Source of the DNA: Streptomyces sp. NBC_01750 | GTDB lineage: Bacteria > Actinomycetota > Actinomycetes > Streptomycetales > Streptomycetaceae | Assembly: GCF_035918095.1 (NCBI RefSeq) | Contig: NZ_CP109137.1 | Location: 1,986,001-2,050,000, forward strand | Length of the DNA stretch: 64,000 bases | Direction of reading: 5' to 3' | Shown here: piece after piece, positions 36,247-45,759 of the stretch | Position numbering within the stretch: the stretch's first letter is position 1 | Layout of the letters: every line of letters begins with the position of its first letter | Position numbers and translations under genes: made by a program | The notes under the pieces: generated by a model | What the model saw: the letters and a program-made list of their open reading frames with translations, nothing else | What the model was told of the DNA's origin: nothing | Database searches by the model: none

Positions 36247-37179
36247 ATGACCGAGTTTTCCGGCCCACTGCACAGCATGGTCTTCCGTAACACTGATCTG
36301 CCGGTTCTCTTCCATCGCACCGACAGCGTCGCGATCTCACATCAGCGCGAGGCAGTCGGCTCCACCCGCTCCCAGCTGCTGCTTTTAGTCCTGGGTGCGG
36401 CCCTGGCCACCCTTCCGTCCTCGCTGAAGCTCGGCGACAGCTTCCAACTCCCGGGCGCACTGGGCACGTTGGCCTATGCGGGGGTGCTCGCGCTGGGCTA
36501 CCGCACCTCCCGGCGCAGAGCAAAGTCGCACTGGCAACTCAATCGCTCCGCGGCGGAGTTCATCAAGTCGATGTGCTGGCGGTACGCCGTCCATGGAGCG
36601 CCCTTCGACTCCCACGCCACCGATGCGGACGAGCTGTTCACCATGCGCCTGGAGGACGGACTGCGGGAGCTGACCAAAGTCGGCTGGCAGGACCCGCGCG
36701 ACGGCGATGGCGAGGTGGCCGCCGGGGATCTGATCACCACACCCATGCGGCGGCTGCGCGCGAAGACCTTCAGCATTCGCAAGGAGACCTATGTCAGGGA
36801 CCGGCTGATCGAGCAGCGCAACTGGTACCACCGCAGTACGGAGAACTCCCGCCGCGCCACCGCGCTCTGGTCCGCGTCGATCGGGCTGCTCACTCTGCTG
36901 GCACTCTTCTTCGCGCTGCTGCGGACCTTCTCGCTCGCCGAATCCGTGGATGTGATGGGTCTGTTGTCGGCGGCGGCCGCCGCCTGTCTGGCCTGGAGCG
37001 AGATCCGGCGCCATCAACCCCTCATCGCGGCACACTCGTTGGTCGAGGAGGACCTGGCGGCGATGCATACGGCGATGGAGACCTCGGTCACCGATGTGGA
37101 ATGGCCTTCGGCGGTCTACGAGACCGAGCGCATCGTCTCGCCGCAGCACACCGACTGGCTCGTCCGGCACCGGAGTTGA
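36247..37179 (+). CDS. DUF4231 (SLATT-like) membrane protein
   Basis: A 310-residue protein with two membrane-helix pairs: about 53-70 plus 80-96, and later 215-232 plus 238-255. Between them lies a cytoplasmic helical region (RRRAKSHWQLNRSAAEFIKS; YVRDRLIEQRNWYHRSTENS), the pattern of DUF4231/SLATT proteins. SLATT proteins are predicted pore-forming effectors found with nucleotide-sensor (SLOG, SMODS) partners. Start at the ATG at 36247 has GGGAG before it; the frame from 36217 is longer. It is divergent from fxsA and convergent with the SLOG-like gene, seven bases apart. Confidence 0.75.
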   Translation: MTEFSGPLHSMVFRNTDLPVLFHRTDSVAISHQREAVGSTRSQLLLLVLGAALATLPSSLKLGDSFQLPGALGTLAYAGVLALGYRTSRRRAKSHWQLNRSAAEFIKSMCWRYAVHGAPFDSHATDADELFTMRLEDGLRELTKVGWQDPRDGDGEVAAGDLITTPMRRLRAKTFSIRKETYVRDRLIEQRNWYHRSTENSRRATALWSASIGLLTLLALFFALLRTFSLAESVDVMGLLSAAAAACLAWSEIRRHQPLIAAHSLVEEDLAAMHTAMETSVTDVEWPSAVYETERIVSPQHTDWLVRHRS

Positions 37180-37186
37180 GGAACGG

Positions 37187-37666
37187 TCAGCAACGCTCCA
37201 CGCCCTCGCGCCAGATGACCGTCACGGGCTTGCCGAGGTCGCGGGCGTAGCGGACGATGTCGCCCGTGCCGCCGAGTCCGCGGGCCGGGCGGCCGTCCCA
37301 GACCGCGAGCAGACGGTCGCAGTTGTCGGCGATATAGGCGCCGGCCGCGTAGTAGGCCTGGTCGGTGGAGTGCGGGAAGGACAGCTGGACCTCCCGGGTC
37401 GCCCTGCCCCTGAGATGCTTGTATCTGGCGAGCTCGTCAGGGGCCGTGAAGCCCGCTTCGTAGTCGCCGCTGGGAATGACCACGGTCAGCTCCGCGCCAC
37501 AGTCAAGAGCGATGTCGGCGAAGAGCTGGTCGGCGCCCGCCGCGAGGCTGGAGAGGGCTTCCATCGACCCCTCGTGGCCGCAGAACTCGGCGCGCATCCC
37601 GGCGCGGATATGGGCGTGCGCCTCGGGCGGGATGCCTCTGTGGCCGGTCACTCCAATGCGTTTCAC
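37187..37666 (-). CDS. SLOG-like nucleotide-sensor domain protein
   Basis: A 159-residue Rossmann-like protein. It begins MKRIGVTGHRGIPPEA, where GVTGHR is the nucleotide-loop form of SLOG-related (YspA/DprA-like) domains. Then SSLAAGADQLFADIALDCGA, AVWDGRPARGLGGTGDIVRY and a short C-terminus follow; the GGTGD near the end is another ligand loop. Full-length for a single domain. SLOG domains are predicted to bind nucleotide signals or process NAD-like ligands and often pair with SLATT proteins, one of which is the convergent neighbour. Confidence 0.75.
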   Translation of the reverse strand: MKRIGVTGHRGIPPEAHAHIRAGMRAEFCGHEGSMEALSSLAAGADQLFADIALDCGAELTVVIPSGDYEAGFTAPDELARYKHLRGRATREVQLSFPHSTDQAYYAAGAYIADNCDRLLAVWDGRPARGLGGTGDIVRYARDLGKPVTVIWREGVERC

Positions 37667-37731
37667 TGATCCGCAACCCCCGTTACTCCGGTGCCCGACC
37701 GCTCTGACATCCTCTCAAAAGGGAGAGCGAC

Positions 37732-37770
37732 GTCGAGCCCCCGTCCGCTGATATTGGACGGGGGCTCGAC
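37732..37770. terminator. Strong hairpin terminator
   Basis: Perfect 15-bp stem (GTCGAGCCCCCGTCC / GGACGGGGGCTCGAC) with loop GCTGATATT, 27 bases beyond the streptogrisin stop on the minus strand. It separates that gene from the SLOG-like gene. Confidence 0.85.
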
Positions 37771-37797
37771 TGCTGTCGGCTGGGAGGTGGTGGTGCG

Positions 37798-38697
37798 TCA
37801 GTAGACGCTGACTCCATAGGCGCTCAGCGCCTCGGTGACCGGCTGGAAGAACGTCGTACCGCCGGAGCTGCAGTTGCCGCTGCCTCCGGAGGTCAGGCCG
37901 ATCGCCAGGCTGCCGGAGTAGAGCGAGCCGCCACTGTCGCCCGGTTCGGCGCAGACATTGGTGCGGATCATGCCGTAGACGATGTCACCGCCGCCGTAGT
38001 TGACCGTGGCGTTGAGGCCGGTGACGCTGCCGCAGTGGGTGCCCGTGGTGGAGCCGCGGCGACAGACGGACATGCCGACGGTGGCGTTGGCCGCGCCGGT
38101 GATGTCCTGGCCGCCGACGGTGCCCGGGTGGGCGAGCGAGGTGTTGGAGTACCGCACGATGCCGTAGTCGTTGCCCGGGAAGCTGGACCCGGCCGTGGGG
38201 CCGATGCTCGTGGTGCGCGAGGAGTTGGTGTACCAGGGCGGGTTGCCGTCGGTGCAGTGACCTGCGGTCAGGAAGTAGTAGGTGCTGCCGCTGCGGACGT
38301 TGAAGCCGAGCGAGCAGCGCCAGCTGGTGGCGTAGATGGCGTCGCCGCCGGAGATGAGCTTGGAGAACTTGCCGGCGGTGCGCTCGATGCGTATCGCACC
38401 TGCGTTGGCCCCGGCTTCCCGCTTTATCCTGGCCACTTCGGCCTGGGAGACGGTGCTGTCGGCCGTGACGACCAGGGTGTTGGTTGCCTTGTCGATGAGC
38501 CAGGCGGTGCCTGCCACATCCGCGTCGAGTACGGCGTCGCTCGCGGCGGTGAGCTGGTTGGCGCTGAAGGTCTGTGCCTGGTTGGCGCTGGCGGCGGGGA
38601 CGGCCAGCGCTGCGGCGGCGATCAGGCCAGTGGTGACGGCGAGCAGACGCATGCGTCTCGCCGTGCCACTGCGGGGGGTAGTGCGCTTGATCCTCAC
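37798..38697 (-). CDS. sprB: Streptogrisin B-type secreted protease
   Basis: A 299-residue precursor, exactly the length of SprB. It has a signal peptide (about 15-38), a short pro-domain and a mature enzyme from ISGGDA at 115 (185 residues). The triad is His147 (TAGHC), Asp177 (NDYGIV) and Ser255 (GDSGGS). The sequence follows Streptomyces griseus protease B closely through [17 protein letters not shown]. Unlike that enzyme it has an additional Cys pair (212 and 222, [15 protein letters not shown]), placed as in alpha-lytic protease, suggesting a third disulfide. GTG start at 38697 with GGAGG eight bases upstream. Terminators stand on both sides. Confidence 0.94.
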   Translation of the reverse strand: MRIKRTTPRSGTARRMRLLAVTTGLIAAAALAVPAASANQAQTFSANQLTAASDAVLDADVAGTAWLIDKATNTLVVTADSTVSQAEVARIKREAGANAGAIRIERTAGKFSKLISGGDAIYATSWRCSLGFNVRSGSTYYFLTAGHCTDGNPPWYTNSSRTTSIGPTAGSSFPGNDYGIVRYSNTSLAHPGTVGGQDITGAANATVGMSVCRRGSTTGTHCGSVTGLNATVNYGGGDIVYGMIRTNVCAEPGDSGGSLYSGSLAIGLTSGGSGNCSSGGTTFFQPVTEALSAYGVSVY

Positions 38698-38880
38698 TTG
38701 TCGTTCCTCCCGGGGGGAATCGGGGGCCCTCAGTGGGGGGTTCCGGGCCCGTGAGGCGCAGCCAGGGAGCATGTTCGGTTTCCGGACATGCCGTGCCCCT
38801 GACAAGCGCTGTTCGGGAGTGTTCCGGGCGTCAACTATCCGCGCAAGGGCACCTTTCGGCCGCTCCACGCACCCACGACA

Positions 38881-38915
38881 CACGGCCCCGGTGGCTCGGT
38901 GGCCACCGGGGCTGT
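38881..38915. terminator. Hairpin terminator after DUF1684 gene
   Basis: CACGGCCCCGGTGG pairs with CCACCGGGGCTGTG (one G-T pair) around a 7-base loop, 28 bases past the DUF1684 stop. Confidence 0.75.
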
Positions 38916-38943
38916 GCCGTACTCGTCCGACCCGTAGGACGGG

Positions 38944-39747
38944 TCAGTGACTCCGAAGGTTCCGTTCGCCCGCCGGGACTGCGGTCCCGAGGGTGTTCCC
39001 GGGCGGCGGCAACGGGCAGATGAAGTGGTCCGCGAAGGCGCACGGCGGCAGCAGCGACCGGTTGAAGTCGACGGTCACCGTGCCGTCGGCGGCCGGTGCG
39101 GAGGGCCGCCGAAAGCGGAAGCGGTAACTACTGTTTCCGCTGGTCGCATCGGCGAAGACCGCCCAGAGCAACCCGTCCGGCTCGACCGCGACCCGCAGCG
39201 TGCGCTCCTCGCCGTCGAGCTCGAAGGCGATCTCCCCGCCGAGGCCGAGGCCGCGCACACGCCCGTCGGCGTTCTCGACCCGTACGCTGCGGTGTTCCGC
39301 GTACGCACGGAAGCGTCCCGGCAGTGCCCCGCGGGCGTCGTACGCGGTCACTTCGATGCCCTGGAAGATGTGCCGCGCCGGTGAGTCGGGATCGAAGTCC
39401 CTTACCGCCCACAGACCTTCGCGGCGCAGTACGACCAGCCGCCGTTCGACGTGCGCGACCCGGGATCCCGGGATCGGGCCGTGGTCCGCGGTGAGACGGA
39501 CGTGGCCGGTGAGGGGCTTGTTGCCGAGGATGAGACCATCCTCGGCCGAGGCCGTCAGCACCACCGCGTCACCGTCCTCCCGCCAGTTCCCGGGGACGGC
39601 CGGAATTCGACCTTCCGGGTACTCGGAGATTCAGTAGGTACCGGTGAGCGACAGCGGTCCGTACGGCGCCGAGACGGTGGCGGCGCGCTGTTCGTGCCAG
39701 TTCTGCCAACTCTGCCGGTCCTGGGCTGCGTGTGGGTCCCCGCTCAT
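38944..39747 (-). pseudogene. DUF1684 protein gene interrupted by in-frame TGA
   Basis: The gene begins MSGDPHAAQDRQSWQNWHEQ at 39747 and would encode 267 residues to 38944. Codon 39 (39631-39633) is TGA within TGTY*ISEYPEG, where the family has Trp (TGG). Downstream the frame is clean and typical of DUF1684: GNWREDGDAVVLTASAEDG, YRFRFRRPSAPAADGTVTVDFNRSLLPPCAF. One base change explains it. It closes an operon with two flavin-dependent monooxygenases (gap 4 bases). Either a recent pseudogene or a sequence error; restart at an internal GTG near the VVLT segment would give about 206 residues. Confidence 0.85.
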
Positions 39748-39751
39748 GCGA

Positions 39752-41053
39752 TCACCCCTTCCACACCGGATCGGCGAGCCCGAGGTGCGATCGCAGCGTC
39801 GAGCCGGTGTATTCCGTGCGGAAGACCCCGCGCTCCTGGAGGACCGGTACCACCTGGTCGACGAAGTCGTCGAGGCCGCCGGCGGTGAGATGGGGGACGA
39901 GGATGAAACCGTCGGCCGCGTCCTTCGACACGAACTCCTCCAGCGCGGCGGCCACGCTCCCCGCGGTGCCGATGAAGGACTGCCGGCTGGTCGTCTCGAT
40001 GACGGTCTGCCGTATGGACAGGCCCTTGGCCTCCGACAGCGCACGCCATCCGGCGGCGATCGCGAACGGGTCGCCGGCCTTGACCCGGCCCTGGACCAGG
40101 ACGGAGTCCGGATCCGGATCGATGTCGGGGAGCGGTCCTTCGGGGTCGTAGGAGGAGAGGTCCCGGCCCCAGACCAACTCAAGGGCGAGGATCGCGTTCT
40201 GCGGCGAGACCTGCCTGCGGCGGATCTCCGCAGCCCGCTCCTGCGCCTCGGCGTCCGTGTCGCCGAGGACGAAGCTGACCCCGGGCATGACCTTGAGGTC
40301 CTCCGGGCGGCGGCCGTGGCGAGCGAGGCGCTGCTTGACGTCGGCGTAGAAGGCGCGGCCCGCCTCCAGTGTGCCGTGCCGGGTGAAGATCACGTCCGCG
40401 GTGGCTGCGGCGAACTCCCGGCCCTCGTCGGAATCGCCCGCCTGAATGACCACGGGGTGGCCCTGCGGTGACCGGGGAACGGTGAACTCACCCTCGATCG
40501 CGAAGTGCTGACCGGAGTGCGCGAAGGGGCGCGGTGTCCCGTCAGGCGTCCAGGAGTCCCAGAGCGTACGGGCGACGGAGACGAACTCGGCAGCGCGGGT
40601 GTAGCGGTCGGCACGGTCGAGATATCCGCCGCGTCGGAAGTTCTCCCCGGTGAAGGCGTCGGAGGAGGTGACGACGTTCCAGGCCGCCCGGCCGCCACTG
40701 AGATGGTCCAGGGAGGCGAGCCTGCGAGCCAGTTCATACGGTTCGTTGAACGTGGCGTTGACGGTGGCGGCGAGGCCGAGCCGCTCGGTGACGGCCGCCA
40801 GGGCATTGAGCACCGTGAGGGATTCGGGTCGGCCGACCACGTCCAGATCGTGGATCTCGCCCTTGTGCTCGCGCAGCCGCAGTCCCTCGGCGAGGAAGAA
40901 GAAGTCGAACAGTCCGCGCTCGGCGGTGCGGGCGAGATGCTCGAAGGAGGAGAAGTCGATCTGGCTCTTCGAACGCGGGTCGGCCCAGACGGTGGTGCTG
41001 TTGACGCCCGGGAAGTGCGCGGCGAGATGCATCTGCTTGGGTACGGCGGTCAT
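39752..41053 (-). CDS. LLM-class flavin-dependent monooxygenase (NtaA/SnaA/DszA type)
   Basis: A 433-residue reduced-flavin-dependent monooxygenase. Typical segments are QMHLAAHFPGVNSTTVWADP at the start, FFFLAEGL, RAAWNVVTSSDAFTGENF, then SPQGHPVVIQAGDSDEGREF. Family members oxidise nitrilotriacetate, dibenzothiophene sulfone, sulfonates and similar, using FMNH2 from a separate reductase. The ATG overlaps the upstream LLM gene stop (ATGA). Being in an operon with an amino-acid-type ABC transporter suggests a scavenged organosulfur or amine substrate; not determinable. The in-frame extension to 41743 is antisense-like noise in the neighbour gene. Confidence 0.9.
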   Translation of the reverse strand: MTAVPKQMHLAAHFPGVNSTTVWADPRSKSQIDFSSFEHLARTAERGLFDFFFLAEGLRLREHKGEIHDLDVVGRPESLTVLNALAAVTERLGLAATVNATFNEPYELARRLASLDHLSGGRAAWNVVTSSDAFTGENFRRGGYLDRADRYTRAAEFVSVARTLWDSWTPDGTPRPFAHSGQHFAIEGEFTVPRSPQGHPVVIQAGDSDEGREFAAATADVIFTRHGTLEAGRAFYADVKQRLARHGRRPEDLKVMPGVSFVLGDTDAEAQERAAEIRRRQVSPQNAILALELVWGRDLSSYDPEGPLPDIDPDPDSVLVQGRVKAGDPFAIAAGWRALSEAKGLSIRQTVIETTSRQSFIGTAGSVAAALEEFVSKDAADGFILVPHLTAGGLDDFVDQVVPVLQERGVFRTEYTGSTLRSHLGLADPVWKG

Positions 41054-42117
41054 GAGGTTCCCCCGGACAGGACGTACTGGTTGGCCGGGCGGGCGAGACC
41101 GAGATGCTCGCGGAGCGTGCCGCCCGGATAGAAGGTACGGAACAGGCTGCGGTGCTGGAGCAGTGCGACGGTGCCGTTGACGATCCGCTCCAGGTCGCGG
41201 TGGGGAGCGATGGGCGCCAGATGGAAACCGTCCACCGCCGCCTCCGCATGCCACCGGGTGATCAGATCGGCGAGGTCGACCGGGCCACCGCTGAAGTGCG
41301 GGCCACCGGCGAGCCGAGGACCGCTGTCCGGTCCCGGCTCCGGCGCGGACTCGCTCCCGCCGAGGTCGACGACGAGCGAGACCAGCACCCGTGGCGCGTC
41401 CGGGGCCCGGCCGTGTGCCCGTGCCCGGCGGCGTATGTCGTCGCGGAGCGCGGCGGCCTGTCCGGGTGCGCCCGCCCGCAGGAGAACGACGTCGGCGTAC
41501 CGGGCCGCTGCCTCCCTGCCCGGCTCCCCCGTGCCGTCCGCGACGATGACGGGACGGCCCTGCGGCGGCCGCGGCACGATCGAGGGGCCGCGCACACTGA
41601 ACGTGCTGCCCTGGAAGTCGACATGATGCAGCTTGCTGCGGTCGATGAAGCGACCTGTCGCCCGGTCGCGGATCTCCGCGTCGTCCTCCCAGCTGTCCCA
41701 CAGCCTGGCGGCGACATCGGCGACCTCGCCGGCCTCCTGCCACAGCGCGTCGCAGGGTGCGGCCGGGCGGCGGCCGAAGAGCCGGGCCTCGGCCTCGGTG
41801 GTCGATACATCGACCTGCCAGCCCGCGCGGCCGCGACTCACCCAGTCGAGGGTGGCCACGGCCGTGGACACATGGAAGGGTTCGGTGTGCGTGGTGGTCA
41901 CGGTCGGTACAAGACCGATCCGCTCAGTGGTGGGTGCGACTCTCGACAACACCGCGACGGCGTCGGGCCCCGGCCGGGCGAAGGAGTCGCCGAGGGTCAC
42001 AAAATCGAGGGTGCCCTGCTCGGCGAGCCGGGAGAGTCCGACGTAGTGCTCGGCGTCGTAACGGGCCGGGCCGTCGAGGGCGACGGCCAGATGGAGCGGG
42101 CGGGGGGTGGCAGACAT
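41050..42117 (-). CDS. LLM-class flavin-dependent oxidoreductase
   Basis: A 355-residue luciferase-fold protein related to its neighbour but shorter. Markers: HLAVALDGPARYD, LAEQGTLDFVTLGDSF, ERIGLVPTVTTTHTEPFHVS, RAGWQVDVSTTEAEARLFG and RPVIVADGTGEPGREAAARY, with the C-terminal FYPGGTLREHLGLARP. Paired LLM enzymes with an ABC transporter are common in sulfur-scavenging clusters of Streptomyces. Ends with a four-base overlap with the next LLM gene, indicating translational coupling. Confidence 0.88.
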   Translation of the reverse strand: MSATPRPLHLAVALDGPARYDAEHYVGLSRLAEQGTLDFVTLGDSFARPGPDAVAVLSRVAPTTERIGLVPTVTTTHTEPFHVSTAVATLDWVSRGRAGWQVDVSTTEAEARLFGRRPAAPCDALWQEAGEVADVAARLWDSWEDDAEIRDRATGRFIDRSKLHHVDFQGSTFSVRGPSIVPRPPQGRPVIVADGTGEPGREAAARYADVVLLRAGAPGQAAALRDDIRRRARAHGRAPDAPRVLVSLVVDLGGSESAPEPGPDSGPRLAGGPHFSGGPVDLADLITRWHAEAAVDGFHLAPIAPHRDLERIVNGTVALLQHRSLFRTFYPGGTLREHLGLARPANQYVLSGGTS

Positions 42118-42150
42118 GACGATAAATGCCTCTCTGGAGCCCTGTGCGGG

Positions 42151-43128
42151 TCAGTTCTTGGGCTTGGGCAGGCCGGGCGGGTTGATCTCCGACTTCGCGA
42201 CGGCCTCGCTCGAGAGCCCCCAGCGCTTCAGCACCTCGGCGTACGACCCGTCCTTGATGATCTGGTCGATCGCCGCGGCATACGCCTCGACCAGGCCGCT
42301 TCCCTTCTTCGTGGTCGCGGCGATCTTGCCCTGGACCTGCGAGCCGCCGCCCGACAGGGTGCCGATGATCCGGGTCTGTCCGGCGGAGGCGACGTGGTAA
42401 GCGGCCGTCGGGTTCGGCCCGAGGTAGGCGTCGATACGGCCCGACTGGAGAGCGAGGTAGTAGTCGGTGTCCTTCTGGAAGTACTTGATGTCGACGGGCT
42501 TGCGGCCTGCCTTGACGTTCTCCTCGCTCCAGTCGACCAGGATCTTCTCCTGGTTGGTGCCGGAGGAGACGGAGATGGTCTTCCCCGCCACGTCCTTCGG
42601 CCCCCGCACCTGCCAGCTGGTGCCCTTCTTTGCCTCGAAGGCCAGGTTGTCGAGCCGGTAGGTCGCGAAGTCGTACTTCTCCTTGCGCTCCTCGGTGACC
42701 GTGACATTGGACAGGACCCCGTCGAACTTGGAGCTGTCCAGGCCGACGAAGAGGTTCTCCCAGGAGACCTCCTCGAACTGCGGCTTCAGACCAAGGGTGT
42801 CGACGATCAGAGTGGCGATGTCGATCTCGGCGCCGATCCGCGTCTTGTCGTCGGTCGCATGGAAGCCGAGCGGTGGCGAGGCGTCGGCGCTGGCACCGAT
42901 GCGGATCGTGCCGCGCTCACGGATCACGTCGGGCACCTTGGCGGCAATGGCGTCGACCTTCTTGCCGCGGATGCGGTGCTGGTCGGGCGAGATATTGATG
43001 CCCTCGCCCGGCCGGCCCTTGGGCTTCACCGCGTCGGTCGCGGCGTCGCTGGTGCCTGAGCAGGCGGCGAGCAGACCGGAGGCGGCGATCACGGCGACGG
43101 CGGTGGCGAAGGCGCGGCGGGTGTTCAC
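42151..43128 (-). CDS. Amino-acid-type ABC transporter substrate-binding lipoprotein
   Basis: A 325-residue lipoprotein: signal helix and lipobox LLAAC with Cys23, then an SBP_bac_3 fold (GTIRIGASADASPPLGFHAT, GAEIDIATLIVDTLGLKPQF, VLSNVTVTEERKEKYDFATY). GTG start at 43128 is preceded by AAGGAG; the ATG at 43149 overlaps that site and is less likely. Next to ATPase and permease genes of the polar amino acid family. Binds a small polar solute, perhaps a sulfur amino acid given the cluster; not proven. Confidence 0.9.
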   Translation of the reverse strand: MNTRRAFATAVAVIAASGLLAACSGTSDAATDAVKPKGRPGEGINISPDQHRIRGKKVDAIAAKVPDVIRERGTIRIGASADASPPLGFHATDDKTRIGAEIDIATLIVDTLGLKPQFEEVSWENLFVGLDSSKFDGVLSNVTVTEERKEKYDFATYRLDNLAFEAKKGTSWQVRGPKDVAGKTISVSSGTNQEKILVDWSEENVKAGRKPVDIKYFQKDTDYYLALQSGRIDAYLGPNPTAAYHVASAGQTRIIGTLSGGGSQVQGKIAATTKKGSGLVEAYAAAIDQIIKDGSYAEVLKRWGLSSEAVAKSEINPPGLPKPKN

Positions 43129-43156
43129 GTGGAAACTCCTTGCAGACATGGGTGGT

Positions 43157-43918
43157 TCACAGGACCTTGGAAAGGAACGCGCGGGTGCGCTCGTGCCGGG
43201 GGTTGTCGAGTACGTCGGCGGGAGCGCCCTGCTCGACGATCCGGCCGTCGTCCATGAAGATCACGGTGTCGGCGACCTCACGGGCGAAGCCGATCTCGTG
43301 GGTGACGACGATCATCGTGGTGCCCCGGCGCGCCAAGTCCTTGATCACGTCGAGGACTTCGCCGACCAGTTCGGGGTCGAGGGCGGACGTCGGCTCGTCG
43401 AAGAGCAGCAGCTTCGGCTCCAGGGCCAGCGCGCGGGCGATGGCGACGCGCTGCTGTTGCCCGCCGGAGAGCTGCTTGGGGTAGGCGGACGCCTTGTCCT
43501 CGAGCCCGACCCTGGCGAGGAGCTTCTCCGCAGTCGCGACGGCCGTCTTTCGAGGCCGCTTCAGCGCGGCGACCGGTGCCTCGATGATGTTCTCGATCAC
43601 GGTGAGGTGCGGGAAGAGGTTGAAGTTCTGGAAGACGAAGCCGATCTGGGTGCGCTGCTTGAGTACCTCGCGCTCGCGCAGCTCGTACAGCTTGTCGCCG
43701 GAGCGGCGGTAGCCGACGAGCGAGCCGTCGACGCTGATCCAGCCGCTGTCGACCTTTTCCAGATGGTTGATGGTGCGCAGCAGCGTGGACTTGCCCGAGC
43801 CCGATGGCCCGAGTACGACGGCGACCTCCCCCGTACGCACCTCGAGATCGACTCCGCGCAGCACCTCCAGCGCGCCGAAGCTCTTGTGCACGGACCGTAT
43901 GTCGACCATCGCGCTCAT
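43157..43918 (-). CDS. Polar amino acid ABC transporter ATP-binding protein
   Basis: A 253-residue GlnQ-like ATPase: Walker [10 protein letters not shown] (38-46), Q-loop [11 protein letters not shown], signature [15 protein letters not shown], Walker [13 protein letters not shown], and switch His in VTHEIGF. All motifs intact. A small insertion ([17 protein letters not shown]) after the first strand is seen in cystine/arginine-type importers. Starts four bases inside the end of the flavoprotein-permease chimera (ATGA). Confidence 0.95.
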   Translation of the reverse strand: MSAMVDIRSVHKSFGALEVLRGVDLEVRTGEVAVVLGPSGSGKSTLLRTINHLEKVDSGWISVDGSLVGYRRSGDKLYELREREVLKQRTQIGFVFQNFNLFPHLTVIENIIEAPVAALKRPRKTAVATAEKLLARVGLEDKASAYPKQLSGGQQQRVAIARALALEPKLLLFDEPTSALDPELVGEVLDVIKDLARRGTTMIVVTHEIGFAREVADTVIFMDDGRIVEQGAPADVLDNPRHERTRAFLSKVL

Positions 43919-45759
43919 CGCGTGGCCCCCTTTGCGAAGTGGCGTTCCACGTAGTGCTGGAGAACGGAGAGCGCGGTGGTCAGGAGGATGTACCAGGCGG
44001 TGGCGACCATCAGCAGCGGGACGACCCGGCCGTTTCGTCCGTAGATGACCTGGACCTGGTAGAAGAGCTCGCCGATCGCCCTGACGGAGACGATCGAGGT
44101 GCCCTTGAAGAGGGAGACGATCTCATTGGCGGCGCTGGGGAGGATCGAGCGCATCGCCTGGGGCAGCACGATGCGGCGCAGCCGGGGGATGCCGAGTGCG
44201 GCCGCCGCCTCCAGCTGACCGCTGTCCACCGCCAGTACGCCGCCGCGGACGATCTCCGCCGCGTACGCCGCCTGGTGTGAGGGTTCGGGCAGCCGGGCCT
44301 CGACCAGCGCCCGCGCCTCGATCCACTCCCCCGGAACGCCGTCGCTGCCTGCTCGAAAGACCGCCCGCTCCTCGTCGGCCTCGACGGTGATGCCCGCGCC
44401 GAGGAAGCGGACGACACCGGCGCGCGAGAGCGCGAGGAGCTGACGCAGCCGGGGCCCGGGCGGGCCGGAGGCGAGATGGCTGAAGAAGCCGTGCCATCGG
44501 CCGCCGATGTCGCCGAGCCGGATCAGCTGCCCGTGGACGGAGAGCAGTCCGAGGAAGACCGCGAGGTCTTCACTGTGGGCCCGGTCGTGGCGGCGCTCGA
44601 GGTCGGCGGCGATGTAGCTGCGCAGCCCGTCCTGGAGTGCGTCGTACGAGCCGAAGCGCAGCCCGTCCAGCGGATGGTCGAGCGCTTCGAGGTCGAGGCG
44701 GTCGGCGGGGGCGGGGACAGAGGCGGCCACCAGGGTGTGCAGTTCGGGACTGCCCGGCGCCGCGGCGGAGTACCTCTCCTCGAAGTCGGGCCAGTTGACC
44801 GAGGTGCGCTCGGGGCGGGCGGCGAAGAGGCGGTGATAGTGGGCGAAGCCGAGCTCCTTGTCGATGAGCGGCCACAGGTCGCGCTGATAGTCGACGGGGC
44901 CGGGCCGGCTCAGCAGCGCGTCCACCTCGGCGGGTCCGAAGAAGCGTGGCAGCGGCGGCCGCTCGCCCTCCCAGCCGTAGCCGATCTTGGAGTGGTACGG
45001 CACACCGCGCCGTGATCCGACGTGCAGGACGGGCTCCTGGCCCGACGGCAGGTACTCGCCGTTCTCGTACCGTCCGCCACGGCCCTCGGTGAGCAGCACC
45101 ATCAGATCGACGAATGCGAGCCCGAAGCCGCGGACGATGACCGGCTCACCCGCCGGGAGGGCGTCGAGACGGCTCTCTGCGGTGAAGTCCGGCGGCAGGT
45201 GGAGGAGCCCTCGGCGGCGCGCGAAGTCCGCCAGCTCCATCTGCTCGTCGTCCAGTTCGGCGTCGAGGTGGCCCAGGGTGAGCACGACGAGATCGGCGAT
45301 GAGCGGCTCCGTGCGCCCTTCGAGCCGGACCAGCTGGCGGCCGTCGCGCGGACCGCTGACGCGCAGGGCCCGCGCCCGGTGCTCGTGCACGGTGACGGCC
45401 GGCGGCAGAGCGGCCACCGCCTCCTCGTACACCCAGCGCAGATACGCGCCCTGCTGCCGCCTGCTGGGAAAGGACCGGCCGTCGATACCGGCCCACTCCG
45501 CGAGCGTGGGGCCCGGCAGTACGGGCCCCTCCAGCGTCACCGTGTCGTCGGTGAACATGGTGACGTCCTCGGCCATGGAGTTCATCCACAGGAGCGGGGA
45601 CTGGTCGGGCCGCCAGATCCGGCCGCCGCCCGGCGGATGCGGATCCACCAGATGGATCTCCAGCGGCAGATCGGCGTACAGCTCAGGGGCGTTGGCGGCC
45701 AGCCGTTCCAGGAAACCGGTCCCCCGCGGACCGGCTCCGATCACGACGACGGACGTCAT
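43915..45759 (-). CDS. Chimera: FAD/NAD(P)-binding protein joined to C-terminal half of an ABC permease
   Basis: A 614-residue frame. Residues 1 to about 493 are an FAD_NAD_binding_9-type flavoprotein ([58 protein letters not shown]). At about 494 (near 44278), after EARLPEPS, it switches without break to [20 protein letters not shown], the middle of a HisM-type amino-acid permease with its EAA loop ([20 protein letters not shown]) and the last two or three helices. The flavoprotein lacks its C-terminal end and the permease its first half. A deletion between adjacent genes best explains it; a working fusion is less likely. ATGA overlaps on both sides. Confidence 0.85.
   Translation of the reverse strand: MTSVVVIGAGPRGTGFLERLAANAPELYADLPLEIHLVDPHPPGGGRIWRPDQSPLLWMNSMAEDVTMFTDDTVTLEGPVLPGPTLAEWAGIDGRSFPSRRQQGAYLRWVYEEAVAALPPAVTVHEHRARALRVSGPRDGRQLVRLEGRTEPLIADLVVLTLGHLDAELDDEQMELADFARRRGLLHLPPDFTAESRLDALPAGEPVIVRGFGLAFVDLMVLLTEGRGGRYENGEYLPSGQEPVLHVGSRRGVPYHSKIGYGWEGERPPLPRFFGPAEVDALLSRPGPVDYQRDLWPLIDKELGFAHYHRLFAARPERTSVNWPDFEERYSAAAPGSPELHTLVAASVPAPADRLDLEALDHPLDGLRFGSYDALQDGLRSYIAADLERRHDRAHSEDLAVFLGLLSVHGQLIRLGDIGGRWHGFFSHLASGPPGPRLRQLLALSRAGVVRFLGAGITVEADEERAVFRAGSDGVPGEWIEARALVEARLPEPSHQAAYAAEIVRGGVLAVDSGQLEAAAALGIPRLRRIVLPQAMRSILPSAANEIVSLFKGTSIVSVRAIGELFYQVQVIYGRNGRVVPLLMVATAWYILLTTALSVLQHYVERHFAKGATR

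Noticed and set aside
41104..43059. 651-codon plus-strand open frame
   Set aside because: Antisense to the LLM oxidoreductase and binding-protein genes; no recognisable features.
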